Source: Mangrovicoccus sp. HB161399 (GTDB taxonomy: Bacteria > Pseudomonadota > Alphaproteobacteria > Rhodobacterales > Rhodobacteraceae). From it: a stretch of DNA of 44,456 nucleotides. The notes under the pieces were generated by a model. That model saw nothing but the letters and a program-made list of their open reading frames with translations. It had not been told where the DNA came from and made no database searches. Below, piece by piece: positions 8,856 through 17,049 of this stretch. The translations under genes were made by a program, and so were the position numbers. The first letter of the stretch is position 1. Every line of letters starts with the position of its first letter. The stretch spans positions 1 to 44,456 of the forward strand of contig NZ_JAATVU010000049.1 in NCBI RefSeq assembly GCF_013184745.1, written 5' to 3'.

Positions 8856-9480
8856 CCTCGCCGCGCTACTGCTCTGCGCCGCCGGGCTGGCCCATGGCGA
8901 ACCCGCCATGCTGCCGCCCGGGGCGCATGCCGCATGGCAGGCGATCGGCCGGCTCAACCGGACGGGCTACCGCAATCTCGCCATGTGCACCGCGACCCTG
9001 GTCGCGCCGCAGACCGTCCTTACGGCCGCGCATTGCGTGCAGCAGGCCGACGGCACGATGATCCCTCCCGAACGGCTGCGCTTCGTGGCCGGCTGGCTGC
9101 GGGGCAGCTATGCCGCACTCGGCGAGGTCGCCTCGGTCGCGCTGCCCCGCGCCGGCGGACAGCGCGCCGTCGCCACGGATACCGCGGTGCTGACGCTGGC
9201 CGCGCCGATGTCCGGGGTCGCGCCGCTGGACACCGCGCCGCCCGAGCCGGGACGGCCGGTGCGCATCCTCGGCTACCGCTGGGACCGGCCGCACGCGCTC
9301 AGCGATGCCGGAAGCTGCGCCTTCCGCCCGCTCGGCCAGGGCGTGCTGCGGCTGACCTGCGAGGCGACCTTCGGCAATTCCGGCGGACCGGTGCTGCAGG
9401 AGACCGCCGGGGGCTGGCGGGTGGTGGCAGTGGTCTCGGCAATCGACGCCGGCGGCACGCTGGCCGCCCCCCTGCCCTGA
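8827..9480 (+). CDS. Secreted trypsin-like serine peptidase (family S1)
   Basis: This 217-aa protein has an N-terminal signal peptide (basic start, hydrophobic residues 10-22, likely cleavage after AHG). The chymotrypsin-fold triad is complete: His69 in VLTAAHC, Asp118 in TDTAVL, Ser185 in FGNSGGPV. Cysteine pairs 54/70 and 164/178 probably form disulfides, consistent with periplasmic or extracellular location. At about 195 mature residues it is a compact peptidase without a PDZ domain, so it is not DegP-like. It overlaps the preceding membrane-protein gene by 29 bases. The substrate is unknown. Confidence 0.88.
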   Translation: MTAAATKRTSLAALLLCAAGLAHGEPAMLPPGAHAAWQAIGRLNRTGYRNLAMCTATLVAPQTVLTAAHCVQQADGTMIPPERLRFVAGWLRGSYAALGEVASVALPRAGGQRAVATDTAVLTLAAPMSGVAPLDTAPPEPGRPVRILGYRWDRPHALSDAGSCAFRPLGQGVLRLTCEATFGNSGGPVLQETAGGWRVVAVVSAIDAGGTLAAPLP

Positions 9481-9490
9481 GCCGAAAAGC

Positions 9491-9522
9491 GACAGGGCCG
9501 CACCTCGCGGCACGGCCCTGTC
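9491..9522 (-). terminator. Intrinsic terminator of carD
   Basis: GACAGGGCC and GGCCCTGTC form a 9-bp stem. Read on the minus strand it is followed by GCTTTTCGG, so it ends the carD transcript. It also lies in the convergent gap with the protease gene, where plus-strand T residues are lacking. Confidence 0.72.
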
Positions 9523-9544
9523 ATGAAATCTTATGTCAGGAAGA

Positions 9545-10054
9545 TCAGGCGGCGCGGCCGACCAGAACTTCGCCGACGGTCTTTTGGGCGGAGCCCTCGT
9601 CGGTGCCGGAGACGGCAGCGACTTCGCGGGTCAGGCGCTCCAGCGCAGCTTCGTACAGCTGGCGCTCGGAATAGGACTGCTCGCGCTGGTCGTCGGCGCG
9701 GTGCAGGTCGCGCACGACTTCGGCGATCGAGATCAGGTCGCCCGAATTGATCTTCTGCTCGTATTCCTGGGCGCGACGAGACCACATGGCCCGCTTGACC
9801 TTGGCCTTCCCGCGCAGCGTGTCCATCGCCTTGGTCACGACATCGGGGCTGGAGAGCGAACGCATGCCGACCTCGGCCGCCTTGGCCGTGGGGACGCGCA
9901 GAGTCATCTTGTCCTTTTCAAAAGAGATCACGAACAGTTCCAGCGTGATGCCGGCAATGTCCTGTTCCTCGATCGATACGATCTGCCCCACTCCATGGGC
10001 CGGGTAGACAACGTAGTCGTTCGGGCGGAATTCAGACATCTTCGCTTTGCTCAT
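9545..10054 (-). CDS. carD: CarD-family transcriptional regulator
   Basis: The 169-aa protein begins MSKAKMSEFRPNDYVVYPAHGVG, the RNA-polymerase-interacting Tudor-like domain of CarD (residues 6-65), followed by a helical DNA-binding domain containing MWSRRAQEYEQKINSGD. CarD binds the RNA polymerase beta subunit and stabilises open complexes; in Rhodobacter sphaeroides it activates many promoters, including rRNA. The start at 10054 has a GAGGA ribosome site; the frame stays open to 10213 but the extra N-terminus is not CarD-like. It forms a minus-strand group with fdxA and the helicase, 347 bases downstream of fdxA. Confidence 0.94.
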   Translation of the reverse strand: MSKAKMSEFRPNDYVVYPAHGVGQIVSIEEQDIAGITLELFVISFEKDKMTLRVPTAKAAEVGMRSLSSPDVVTKAMDTLRGKAKVKRAMWSRRAQEYEQKINSGDLISIAEVVRDLHRADDQREQSYSERQLYEAALERLTREVAAVSGTDEGSAQKTVGEVLVGRAA

Positions 10055-10401
10055 CGCGGTATAATCCTCGGCTTTCCCCAGCAATCCCGGCCCCATGATC
10101 CCTTTCCGGCACAAAAACACTCGCCGCAACCGGGACTCACAGGGCAAAAAAACGACCGCACGGATGTGCAGGCCGCTTGAGACGGGACTCGTTTGTGACG
10201 GGGTGTATAGCAAAAAATGGGCAGGAAAAAAAGTCCCAGCACCCGCATAGCCGCCATGTCACGTGAAAAGTGACGTGGCCGGACACGATCTGCCGGTTAT
10301 CTTGGCCATTCGGCCGGGCCCGCGGACAAGCCGCGATGCCCTTTCCCTCTTAGAACGCTTCTTCCGGGTGAACCAGAGCGAATCTGCCGCGTCGGCGATT
10401 C
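10055..10401. other. Intergenic region between fdxA and carD with carD promoter candidate and a dyad
   Basis: Both flanking genes are on the minus strand, so this holds the fdxA 3' region and the carD promoter. A -10-like TATACA on the minus strand (10204-10209) lies about 150 bases before the carD start. A strong dyad, GCCATGTCAC-N7-GTGACGTGGC (10253-10279), has 10-bp arms that pair fully if one G-U wobble is allowed. It lacks a T tract, so it may be an operator or a weak terminator. No protein-like frame or RNA gene was recognised. Confidence 0.45.
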
Positions 10402-10740
10402 TCAGCTGCCGGCGCCCGGAGCTTCGGAGAAGTACTTCTCCATCTTGCCGTCCTCGCCGTCATGCTTGGCGGCATCCGGCATCGGGTCCTTCTTCTCGAC
10501 GATGACCGGCCAGAGCTCGCTGTACTTGCGGTTGAACTCGACCCATTGCTCCATGCCCGGCTCGGTGTCGGGACGGATCGCGTCGGCGGGGCATTCAGGC
10601 TCGCAGACGCCGCAGTCGATGCATTCGTCGGGATGGATGACCAGCGTGTTCTCGCCCTCGTAGAAGCAATCCACGGGGCAGACTTCGACGCAGTCGGTGT
10701 ACTTGCAAGCGATACAGTTTTCGGTGACGACGTAGGTCAT
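10402..10740 (-). CDS. fdxA: Seven-iron ferredoxin (3Fe-4S / 4Fe-4S)
   Basis: The 112-aa protein matches the FdxA/FdI family, soluble low-potential electron carriers. The first cluster uses Cys9, Cys17 and the later Cys of the opposite motif; the second is C40-x2-C43-x2-C46-x3-C50-P. The stretch from [16 protein letters not shown] to [15 protein letters not shown] is nearly invariant in the family, and the long C-terminal extension (from about residue 57) is also typical. The ATG at 10740 is chosen because the family begins with MTYVVTENC. It lies downstream of the S4-domain gene with a 46-base gap. Confidence 0.95.
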   Translation of the reverse strand: MTYVVTENCIACKYTDCVEVCPVDCFYEGENTLVIHPDECIDCGVCEPECPADAIRPDTEPGMEQWVEFNRKYSELWPVIVEKKDPMPDAAKHDGEDGKMEKYFSEAPGAGS

Positions 10741-10786
10741 GGACTCTCTCGATTGATCAGGTCGGTCCTTAAGGCCTTGGTCCCGG

Positions 10787-11152
10787 TCATTCAAGCGCGG
10801 AACGTTTGAGCGACCGCGCCTGTTCCCGCTCGCGGCGGCTGGGCGCCGCCCCGGCCGCGGGGGCCGAGACATCTCGCGGCTGGTCCGGGGTGAGATCCTC
10901 GTAGAGCGCCTGCGCCTCCGGAGCCGGCCCGCGGCGGGTGCCGATGGCCGCCACCTTGATCACCCGGATGCGGCTGCCCTGCGGAAAGGTCAGCGTGTCG
11001 CCGGGCTTCACCACCTGCGAGGATTTCTTCACATGCGCGCCGTTCAGGCGCAGATGCCCCGAGGACGCCACCTCTGCGGCCAGTCCCCGGGTCTTGAAGA
11101 AACGCGCCTGCCAGAGCCACTTGTCGACCCTAAGCCGCGCGTCCTCGGACAT
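10787..11152 (-). CDS. S4-domain RNA-binding protein (Hsp15/HslR-like)
   Basis: The 121-aa protein opens with the S4 fold ([47 protein letters not shown] split across residues 8-55), as in heat-shock protein Hsp15, which rescues stalled 50S subunits carrying peptidyl-tRNA. The C-terminal third is Pro/Ala-rich then strongly basic ([12 protein letters not shown]), a likely RNA-contacting tail. The ATG overlaps the helicase stop by one base (TGATG), so the two are translationally coupled. Functional equivalence to Hsp15 is inferred from the fold and length only. Confidence 0.88.
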   Translation of the reverse strand: MSEDARLRVDKWLWQARFFKTRGLAAEVASSGHLRLNGAHVKKSSQVVKPGDTLTFPQGSRIRVIKVAAIGTRRGPAPEAQALYEDLTPDQPRDVSAPAAGAAPSRREREQARSLKRSALE

Positions 11153-14100
11153 CAGCGCTTGTCCTTCAGCCCCATCAGAGCGGCGGCGAAGGGATTGTCC
11201 GGATCGATGGCCTTTTCCTTGCGCTGCGGCTTGGCGGAATAGACCTTGGCGCCCTGCTCCTTGCGGGGGCCGTCCTTGTTCCAGTCGCGCTTGCCGCCGC
11301 CGGGCTTGCCCTTGCCGCGGGGCTTGCCGCCCTCGCCGCGCGGCTTGCCGTCGCGCTTGCCGCCTTCGCCGCCATTCGCCCCGGCATTGCCGCCCTGGCC
11401 GCGGAAGTTCTTGCGCCCGCCCGGACGGTCGCCGCCGCGGCGGCGCGGAGCCCAGGCAAAGGTGTAGAAGACTTCCGTCACGGTCTCGCCGGCCGCTTCG
11501 GGCTCGGCCGCGGGCTCCGCATCGGTGGAGACGATCTGCTCCTCTGCCGCCGGTTCCGCACCTGCGTCCTCGGCAGTGGGCTCGACGGACAGCGTGTCCG
11601 CCTCGGGCGCGACATCGCCTTCGGGGCCGGTGGCCTCGGCAGCTTCCTCGGCCAGCATCGGGCCTTCGGAGATCTCGGCGGGCGCGACCATTTCCTCGGC
11701 CGCAGCCGGATCGGCCAGCGCGTCGCCTCCCTCGGGCGCGGCCACGGCCACGACCTCTTCGGCTTCGGGCGCCGCGGCCTCGGCGGGTGCCGCCTTGACC
11801 TTCTGGCGCTCGCCGCGCTCGGCCTTGTAGCCCAGCCCCTGCATCAGGTCGGCGAACTGCTCCAGTGTCATGCCGGTGATCGACAGCATGTCGGGCGTCG
11901 CCTCGAAGCCGCCGCGCGTGTCCTGCGCGCGCAGCAGGTCGGCCAGGCGCTCCAGCATGTCGATGCGGATCGAGCGCACGCCGGCCGGACGGTAGCCCGC
12001 CATCGCGTGATAGCCTTCCGGCACATGCTCGTCGGTCGGCACGGTGACCAGGCCGGGCGGCGGCGCGGAGGGGAATTCGTCGAGATTGCTCTCGAGCGAC
12101 CACAGCACCAGCCGCAGCCGGGTCGGAGCCGGCTTCAGCAGGAGCGGCATGAAGATGGTGAACTGGCCGAAGCGCACGCCGTGCTTGCGCAGCTGGCCGC
12201 GGGTCTCCTGGTCGAGAGCCTTGACCTCCTGGGCGATGGCATCGCGCGGGATGATCCCCTGGCCTTCCATCATCCGGAATGCGAAGCCGCGCGCGGCCGG
12301 GCTCAGCGCCTCGTCGCGGGACATTGCCAGCAGCGGCTCGAAGGCCGCGTTGACCTTGCGGTCGATGAAGTGCTGCAGGCGGCGCTGGACCTTCTGCGCC
12401 ACGTCATGCCCCGCCTCTTCGTCGACGAAGGCCTTCACCTGCGGCTTCAGCGTCTCGGTGCCCGCGGTCAGCTTGCCGACGGCATGTTCGCCCCACATCA
12501 GGCCGCCCTGGTCGGTGAAGTCGAGCTCGGTATCCGGCGCGTTGTAGAAGCGGTCGGCGCGCAGGTGGAATTCCGGTGCCAGTGCAGCTACCGCGGCCTG
12601 GCGCAGGGTCTTGCCCTCGTCCGCCGTTGCGGCCTTGTCCTGGCTGAAGCGGAATCCTTCCAGCCGTCCGACGAACTGACCTTCGACCGTCACTTCGCCC
12701 TTGTCATTCACCTCAGCCACAAGGCTCTCCTTTTCTTTCAACCGCCGCAGAAGCACGCTGGTGCGCCGGTCAACAAATCTCTGGGTCAAACGCGCGTGAA
12801 GCGCATCCGACAGGCGGTCTTCTACAGAACGAGTCACCTCGCGCCAATGGCTTTCGTCATCCAGCCAGCCCTGGCGCTGCGCCACGTAGGTCCAGGTGCG
12901 AATATAGGACAGTCTCTTGGACAGTGCATCGATATCGCCCTCGGTCCGGTCGATGCGGCGGACTTGCGCCGCCATCCAATCCTGGCTGATTCGCCCCTGA
13001 TCGTGCAGGAATTCGTAGATCCGCTCCAGCAGCGCCGCATGCTCGGTCTCGGAGATGCCGCGGAAATCCGGAATCCGGCAGACATCCCACAGCAGCCGGA
13101 TCGACTTCGCGTTGTTGGCACGGTTGCGCACTTCGACCGACGAGGCGAGCGATTTCAGCGCCAGAACGTCGTCGGCATCGCGCGCCCGCGTCAGCCACTC
13201 GTCATGGGTGTGCTCCTCGAGCGAGGCGATCAGCCCGCCGAGATTGGCGAAGTTCAGCCGCGAATTGCGCCATTGCAGCTTGGTGACCGGCGCGAAGCGG
13301 TTGTCGACGATGGCCTGCGCCAGATCCTCGTGCAGCGGCCGCGCCTCGCCGGTGACGCCGAAGGTGCCGTCCTCGGTATGCCGTCCCGCCCGGCCGGCGA
13401 TCTGCGCCAGCTCGTTGGGCTGCAAAGGCCGCATCCGGCGGCCGTCGAACTTGTGGGTCGAGGAGAAGGCGACATGCCGGATGTCGAGGTTCAGCCCCAT
13501 GCCGATCGCATCGGTCGCGACGAGATAGTCGACGTCGCCGTTCTGGTACATCTCGACCTGCGCGTTGCGGGTGCGCGGGGACAGCGCTCCCATCACCACG
13601 GCCGCCCCGCCCTTCAGGCGGCGGATCACCTCGGCGATGGAGTAGACCGAATCCACCGAGAATCCGACGATGGCAGACCGCGCCGGCATCCGGCTGATCT
13701 TCTTCGATCCGGTATGGGACAGCTCCGAGAAGCGCTCGCGGCTCTGGAAGGTCGCCTCGGGCACCAGCGCGGCAATGGCGCCGCGCATCGTCGAGGCGCC
13801 GAGGAACAGCGTCTCCTGGAAGCCGCGCGAGCGCAGCAACCGGTCGGTGAAGACATGGCCGCGCTCGGGATCGGCGCAGAGCTGGATCTCGTCGATCGCG
13901 ACGAAATCGGCGCCGAGGCCTTCCGGCATCGCCTCGACCGTGCAGACCCAGTACTGGGTCCGCTCGGGCACGATCCGTTCCTCGCCGGTCACCAGCGCCA
14001 CGACCGAGGGGCCGCGCTTCTCGACGATGCGGTCATAGACTTCCCGGGCCAGGAGCCGCAGGGGGAGGCCGATGACCCCGGTGCGATAGGAGAGCATCCG

Positions 14101-14172
14101 CTCGATCGCGTAATGGGTCTTGCCCGTGTTCGTTGGGCCCAGAACTGCCTGGACCCGTCCGCGCGCCGTCAT
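11152..14172 (-). CDS. SUV3-type DEAD/DEAH-box RNA helicase with long low-complexity tail
   Basis: This 1006-aa protein matches the SUV3/MgpS-like helicase family. Walker A is GPTNTGKT (residues 12-19), the DEAH-type box is DEIQ (94-97), and the second RecA domain has ATDAIGMGLNLDIRHV and QIAGRAGRH. SUV3 and SUV3-C domains follow to about residue 800. The last about 200 residues are low complexity: an acidic Ala/Glu/Pro stretch, then a Gly/Arg/Lys-rich RGG-like region ending KEKAIDPDNPFAAALMGLKDKR. Relatives unwind RNA, and the mitochondrial one works with exoribonuclease. The basic tail probably binds RNA. It is coupled to the S4 RNA-binding protein, pointing to a joint role in RNA or ribosome metabolism. 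Confidence 0.92.
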   Translation of the reverse strand: MTARGRVQAVLGPTNTGKTHYAIERMLSYRTGVIGLPLRLLAREVYDRIVEKRGPSVVALVTGEERIVPERTQYWVCTVEAMPEGLGADFVAIDEIQLCADPERGHVFTDRLLRSRGFQETLFLGASTMRGAIAALVPEATFQSRERFSELSHTGSKKISRMPARSAIVGFSVDSVYSIAEVIRRLKGGAAVVMGALSPRTRNAQVEMYQNGDVDYLVATDAIGMGLNLDIRHVAFSSTHKFDGRRMRPLQPNELAQIAGRAGRHTEDGTFGVTGEARPLHEDLAQAIVDNRFAPVTKLQWRNSRLNFANLGGLIASLEEHTHDEWLTRARDADDVLALKSLASSVEVRNRANNAKSIRLLWDVCRIPDFRGISETEHAALLERIYEFLHDQGRISQDWMAAQVRRIDRTEGDIDALSKRLSYIRTWTYVAQRQGWLDDESHWREVTRSVEDRLSDALHARLTQRFVDRRTSVLLRRLKEKESLVAEVNDKGEVTVEGQFVGRLEGFRFSQDKAATADEGKTLRQAAVAALAPEFHLRADRFYNAPDTELDFTDQGGLMWGEHAVGKLTAGTETLKPQVKAFVDEEAGHDVAQKVQRRLQHFIDRKVNAAFEPLLAMSRDEALSPAARGFAFRMMEGQGIIPRDAIAQEVKALDQETRGQLRKHGVRFGQFTIFMPLLLKPAPTRLRLVLWSLESNLDEFPSAPPPGLVTVPTDEHVPEGYHAMAGYRPAGVRSIRIDMLERLADLLRAQDTRGGFEATPDMLSITGMTLEQFADLMQGLGYKAERGERQKVKAAPAEAAAPEAEEVVAVAAPEGGDALADPAAAEEMVAPAEISEGPMLAEEAAEATGPEGDVAPEADTLSVEPTAEDAGAEPAAEEQIVSTDAEPAAEPEAAGETVTEVFYTFAWAPRRRGGDRPGGRKNFRGQGGNAGANGGEGGKRDGKPRGEGGKPRGKGKPGGGKRDWNKDGPRKEQGAKVYSAKPQRKEKAIDPDNPFAAALMGLKDKR

Positions 14173-14197
14173 TGGCCTTTTCCTTGAAAAGGGCGGG

Positions 14198-14752
14198 TCA
14201 GATTTCCTGCTCGCCCAGTTCCCTTTTGATCCGCTCGATGGCCTCTTCTACGGATGGCTGGTGCGGATGTATAGCCAGTGCGGCATCGTAGACTTCCAGC
14301 GCCCGGCCGGGATGGCCCAGTTCCTCCAGGATCATGCCGAAGCCCGAGAGCGCCCCGAAATGCCGCGGGTTGAGCGCAAGCGTCCGCTCGATATCCGCCA
14401 CGGCCAGCCCCAGCTTGCCCTCCTGGTAGAAGGCGGTGGCCCGCGCGTTCCAGCCCTCGGCGAATTCCGGCGCATGGTCGGTCAGGGCGGTGAGATGGTC
14501 GATGGCGGCATCGAGGTCGCCCGCCTCCATCGCCTCGCGGCCGCGCTGCAACAGAAGATCCATCGCCGCCGAGCCCGATTTGGACCATTCCTGCCAGATC
14601 TCGGATTCGACGCCCTGCCAATTCTCGGTCCCGGGATCCTGCAGCTCGGCGAAGAGATCGTCGATGTGGTCCGCCGCCGCCGCCAGAGGCGACGCAACGG
14701 AACAGGCCAGGGCGAGGAAAACCGGTTTCAAAAGCGGCGCAGGTCTGATCAT
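14198..14752 (-). CDS. Exported tetratricopeptide-repeat protein
   Basis: The 184-aa protein starts with a signal peptide (MIRPAPLLKPVFLALACSVA, likely cleaved after PLAAA). Three TPR-like helical pairs follow from about residue 55, containing GREAMEAGDLDAAIDHLTAL, WNARATAFYQEGKLGLAVADIE and LNPRHFGALSGFGMILEELG motifs. TPRs mediate protein contacts; the partner is unknown. I chose the ATG at 14752 because it begins the signal peptide; the frame is open further to 14887 but is Arg-rich there. It is on the same strand as the helicase, 25 bases upstream of it, and divergent from the SCP2 gene. Confidence 0.82.
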   Translation of the reverse strand: MIRPAPLLKPVFLALACSVASPLAAAADHIDDLFAELQDPGTENWQGVESEIWQEWSKSGSAAMDLLLQRGREAMEAGDLDAAIDHLTALTDHAPEFAEGWNARATAFYQEGKLGLAVADIERTLALNPRHFGALSGFGMILEELGHPGRALEVYDAALAIHPHQPSVEEAIERIKRELGEQEI

Positions 14753-14814
14753 ACTTCGACCATAGCGGCTCGGCGCCGTTTTGCCATACCCATCGTGACG
14801 AGGAAGGGCCCGAT

Positions 14815-15102
14815 ATGAGCAATGTGATCGACGCGGCCGTCGAGGCCCTGCGGGCCAAGCTGGGCGACGGTTTCGACGGCTCGGCAAAGTTCCACATCGT
14901 CGGCGAGGGCAGCATCGTCGCAGACGGCGCGGGCGTGCGCGAAAGCGACGACGACACCGACGTGACCCTCTCGGCCGACCGCGAGACCTTCGAGGCGATG
15001 CTGGACGGCGCGCTCGACCCGTCCAGCGCCTTCATGTCCGGCCGGCTGAAGATCGACGGAGACATGGGCGCCGCCATGAAGCTCGGCGCGGCCCTGTCCT
15101 GA
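14815..15102 (+). CDS. SCP2 sterol-binding-domain protein
   Basis: The 95-aa protein is a single SCP2 domain, a small alpha/beta fold with a hydrophobic lipid-binding tunnel. Family features are the N-terminal KLGDGFDGSAKFHIVGEG, the acidic DDDTDVTLSADRETFEAML and the C-terminal AFMSGRLKIDGDMGAAMKLG. Bacterial stand-alone SCP2 proteins are thought to bind fatty-acyl ligands. The TGA stop overlaps the ATG of the hydrolase downstream by one base, so a lipid-related joint function is plausible. Confidence 0.9.
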   Translation: MSNVIDAAVEALRAKLGDGFDGSAKFHIVGEGSIVADGAGVRESDDDTDVTLSADRETFEAMLDGALDPSSAFMSGRLKIDGDMGAAMKLGAALS

Positions 15103-16067
15103 TGCGGGACGGAGGGGGCATGGCCGGAACCGGCATGGCACCCTTCTTCGCCGAGGACAGCGGCGCCCCCGAGGGGACGCATGCGGTCTGGCGGCGGACC
15201 CCGGACGGCGTGCGGATCCGCATCGCCGAATTCGGCCGCGGCCCCAAGGGCACGATCCTGTGCTTCCCCGGCCGGACCGAATATGTCGAGAAATACGGCC
15301 CCACCGCCCGCGACTTCCTTGCGGCGGACTACGGCTTCGCCGCGATCGACTGGCGCGGCCAGGGATTGGCGGACCGGCTGCTGCCCGATCCGCGGCTCGG
15401 CCATGTCGACCGCTTCTCCGACTACCAGCAGGACGTCGCGGCCTATCTCGCCCATGCCGGCGAGGCCGACCTGCCGAAACCCTGGTTCCTCCTGTCGCAT
15501 TCCATGGGCGGGGCGATCGCGCTGCAGGCGCTGGAAGCCGGGCTGGAGGTGCGCGCCGCCGCCTTCTCCGCGCCGATGTGGCAGGTGGCGATGGCCGCGG
15601 TGCTGCGGCCGGCCGCGCGGATCATTCCCGCCCTCGCCGAACCGCTGGGCCTGTGGCGCGCGGTGGTGCCGGGCACGACCCGGAAATCCTACATTCTCGG
15701 CGCCGATCCGGCGGACAACCTGCTGACCAGCGATCCCGCGACCTTCCGCTGGTTCCGCGGCCACCTGCAGCGCCATCCCGAACTCGCCCTGGCAGGGCCG
15801 ACCCTGCGCTGGTTTGCCGAGGCGCTGAAGGCCTGCGAGGCCATCAACCGCACCGCGCTGCCGCGGCTGCCGGTCCGGGTCTTCGTCGGCAGCCGCGAGC
15901 GCATCGTCTCGTCCGACCGGATCCGGCGCATGGCCGCGCGCTGGCCCTCGGCCGCGCTGACCGAACTGGGCGGCGCGGAGCACGAGGTGCTGATGGAGCG
16001 GCCCGAGCTGCGCAGCAGGGTGATTTCGGAAACAGTTGCGCTGTTTGACGCGCATTGCGGCATCTGA
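15102..16067 (+). CDS. Alpha/beta hydrolase, lysophospholipase L2 (PldB)-like
   Basis: The 321-aa protein has the hydrolase fold of monoacylglycerol lipases and lysophospholipases: an oxyanion region CFPGRTEYVEKY, IDWRGQGLADR, the nucleophile motif SHSMGG (Ser134) and a late GGAEHEVLMERPELR segment carrying the catalytic His. Such enzymes release fatty acids from lysophospholipids or monoglycerides. There is no signal peptide. It is translationally coupled to the SCP2 gene (TGATG overlap), so the SCP2 protein may bind its lipid product or substrate. Exact substrate specificity cannot be read. Confidence 0.87.
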   Translation: MRDGGGMAGTGMAPFFAEDSGAPEGTHAVWRRTPDGVRIRIAEFGRGPKGTILCFPGRTEYVEKYGPTARDFLAADYGFAAIDWRGQGLADRLLPDPRLGHVDRFSDYQQDVAAYLAHAGEADLPKPWFLLSHSMGGAIALQALEAGLEVRAAAFSAPMWQVAMAAVLRPAARIIPALAEPLGLWRAVVPGTTRKSYILGADPADNLLTSDPATFRWFRGHLQRHPELALAGPTLRWFAEALKACEAINRTALPRLPVRVFVGSRERIVSSDRIRRMAARWPSAALTELGGAEHEVLMERPELRSRVISETVALFDAHCGI

Positions 16068-16235
16068 GCGATTGTGATGCCCGGGGCGCGCACCTACCTT
16101 TTCCCGGTGGGCATGTCAGCCAGAAACCGCAGCCAGCTGTCCGCCCCGATGTCTGCCGCAGGTCCGGACCGGCCGTGGCCGCCCCGTCCCGCGCATCTCC
16201 GCGGCGGCGTAGATTACCGAGTGACGAGGACAAAG

Positions 16236-16940
16236 ATGAGCGACTTCCTTCGCTATGCCGTGTATTACCTGCCGCCCGAGGGCGCGCTGGCGGAGTTCGG
16301 TGCCGCCTGGCTGGGCTGGGATCCCGTCCGCGGCTGCAGCACCGAACCGCCCGCCGGGGTCGACCCCGGGATCGACCGTGCCGCGCTAACCGCCACGCCG
16401 CGCAAATACGGCTTCCACGCCACGATCAAGCCGCCCTTCCGCCTCGCAGAGGGCCGCAGCGCGGCCGAGCTTTCGATCGCCTTCCGCGATTTCTGCGCGC
16501 GCCAGCAGCCGCTGGACCTGTCCGGCCTGTCGCTGGCCAGCCTGGGCGGCTTCCTCGCCCTCGTCCCCGACGGCGACATCCGGGCGCTGTCGACCCTGGC
16601 CGGCGCCGCAGTGCGCGATCTCGACAGCTTCCGCGCCCCCGCCTCGGAAGCCGAGCAGGCCCGCCGCCGCAGCGGCGGCCTGAGCCCGGCACAGGAAGGG
16701 AACCTGGCGCGCTGGGGCTATCCCTACGTGATGGACGAGTTCCGCTTCCACATGACGCTGACCGGCCGGATCCGCGACGCGGCGCGGCAGGCGGAAATCC
16801 GCGCGGCGCTGGAGCCGGCGCTGGAGCCGCTGTTGCCCTCGCCCTTCCGGCTTGACACCCTGTGCCTTGCCGGTGCCGACGAGGAGGACCGGTTCCACCT
16901 GATCGAGCGGATCCGCCTGAGCGGACGCCCGGAGAGCTGA
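16236..16940 (+). CDS. DUF1045 protein, 2H-phosphoesterase-like (putative phosphonate metabolism protein)
   Basis: The 234-aa protein carries two H-x-T/S motifs of the 2H phosphoesterase superfamily: HAT at 61-63 (GFHATIKPPFRL) and HMT at 172-174 (FRFHMTLTGRIRD). DUF1045 genes usually sit in phn (C-P lyase) clusters, where their role is unclear. No other phn gene is visible here. The gene lies 65 bases before a PHO box and the phosphate-starvation lipid operon, so a link to phosphorus metabolism remains. The ATG at 16236 has a GAGG ribosome site; the longer open frame from 16074 is not family-like. Confidence 0.84.
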   Translation: MSDFLRYAVYYLPPEGALAEFGAAWLGWDPVRGCSTEPPAGVDPGIDRAALTATPRKYGFHATIKPPFRLAEGRSAAELSIAFRDFCARQQPLDLSGLSLASLGGFLALVPDGDIRALSTLAGAAVRDLDSFRAPASEAEQARRRSGGLSPAQEGNLARWGYPYVMDEFRFHMTLTGRIRDAARQAEIRAALEPALEPLLPSPFRLDTLCLAGADEEDRFHLIERIRLSGRPES

Positions 16941-17005
16941 GGAGGCCCATGCCCCGCAGAGACGACAGCGCTGCCGGCCGGCGGCAGCTTGCCGCTCCCC
17001 CTGTC

Positions 17006-17023
17006 CTGTCATTCACCTGTCAC
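17006..17023 (+). promoter_or_regulatory. PHO box (PhoB binding site)
   Basis: CTGTCAT-tcac-CTGTCAC is two 7-bp direct repeats separated by 4 bases, the consensus arrangement for PhoB in proteobacteria; a further CTGTC just upstream (17001-17005) may extend it. It ends 26 bases before the plcP start codon, so it would replace a -35 element and activate plcP-btaA-btaB under phosphate limitation. Confidence 0.88.
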
Positions 17024-17049
17024 GGAAAAGGTGTCTAGGGACGGCCAAG

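Noticed and set aside
12007-14187. A 726-codon plus-strand frame opposite the helicase
   Set aside because: It is a shadow of the SUV3-type helicase with no motif or ribosome site.
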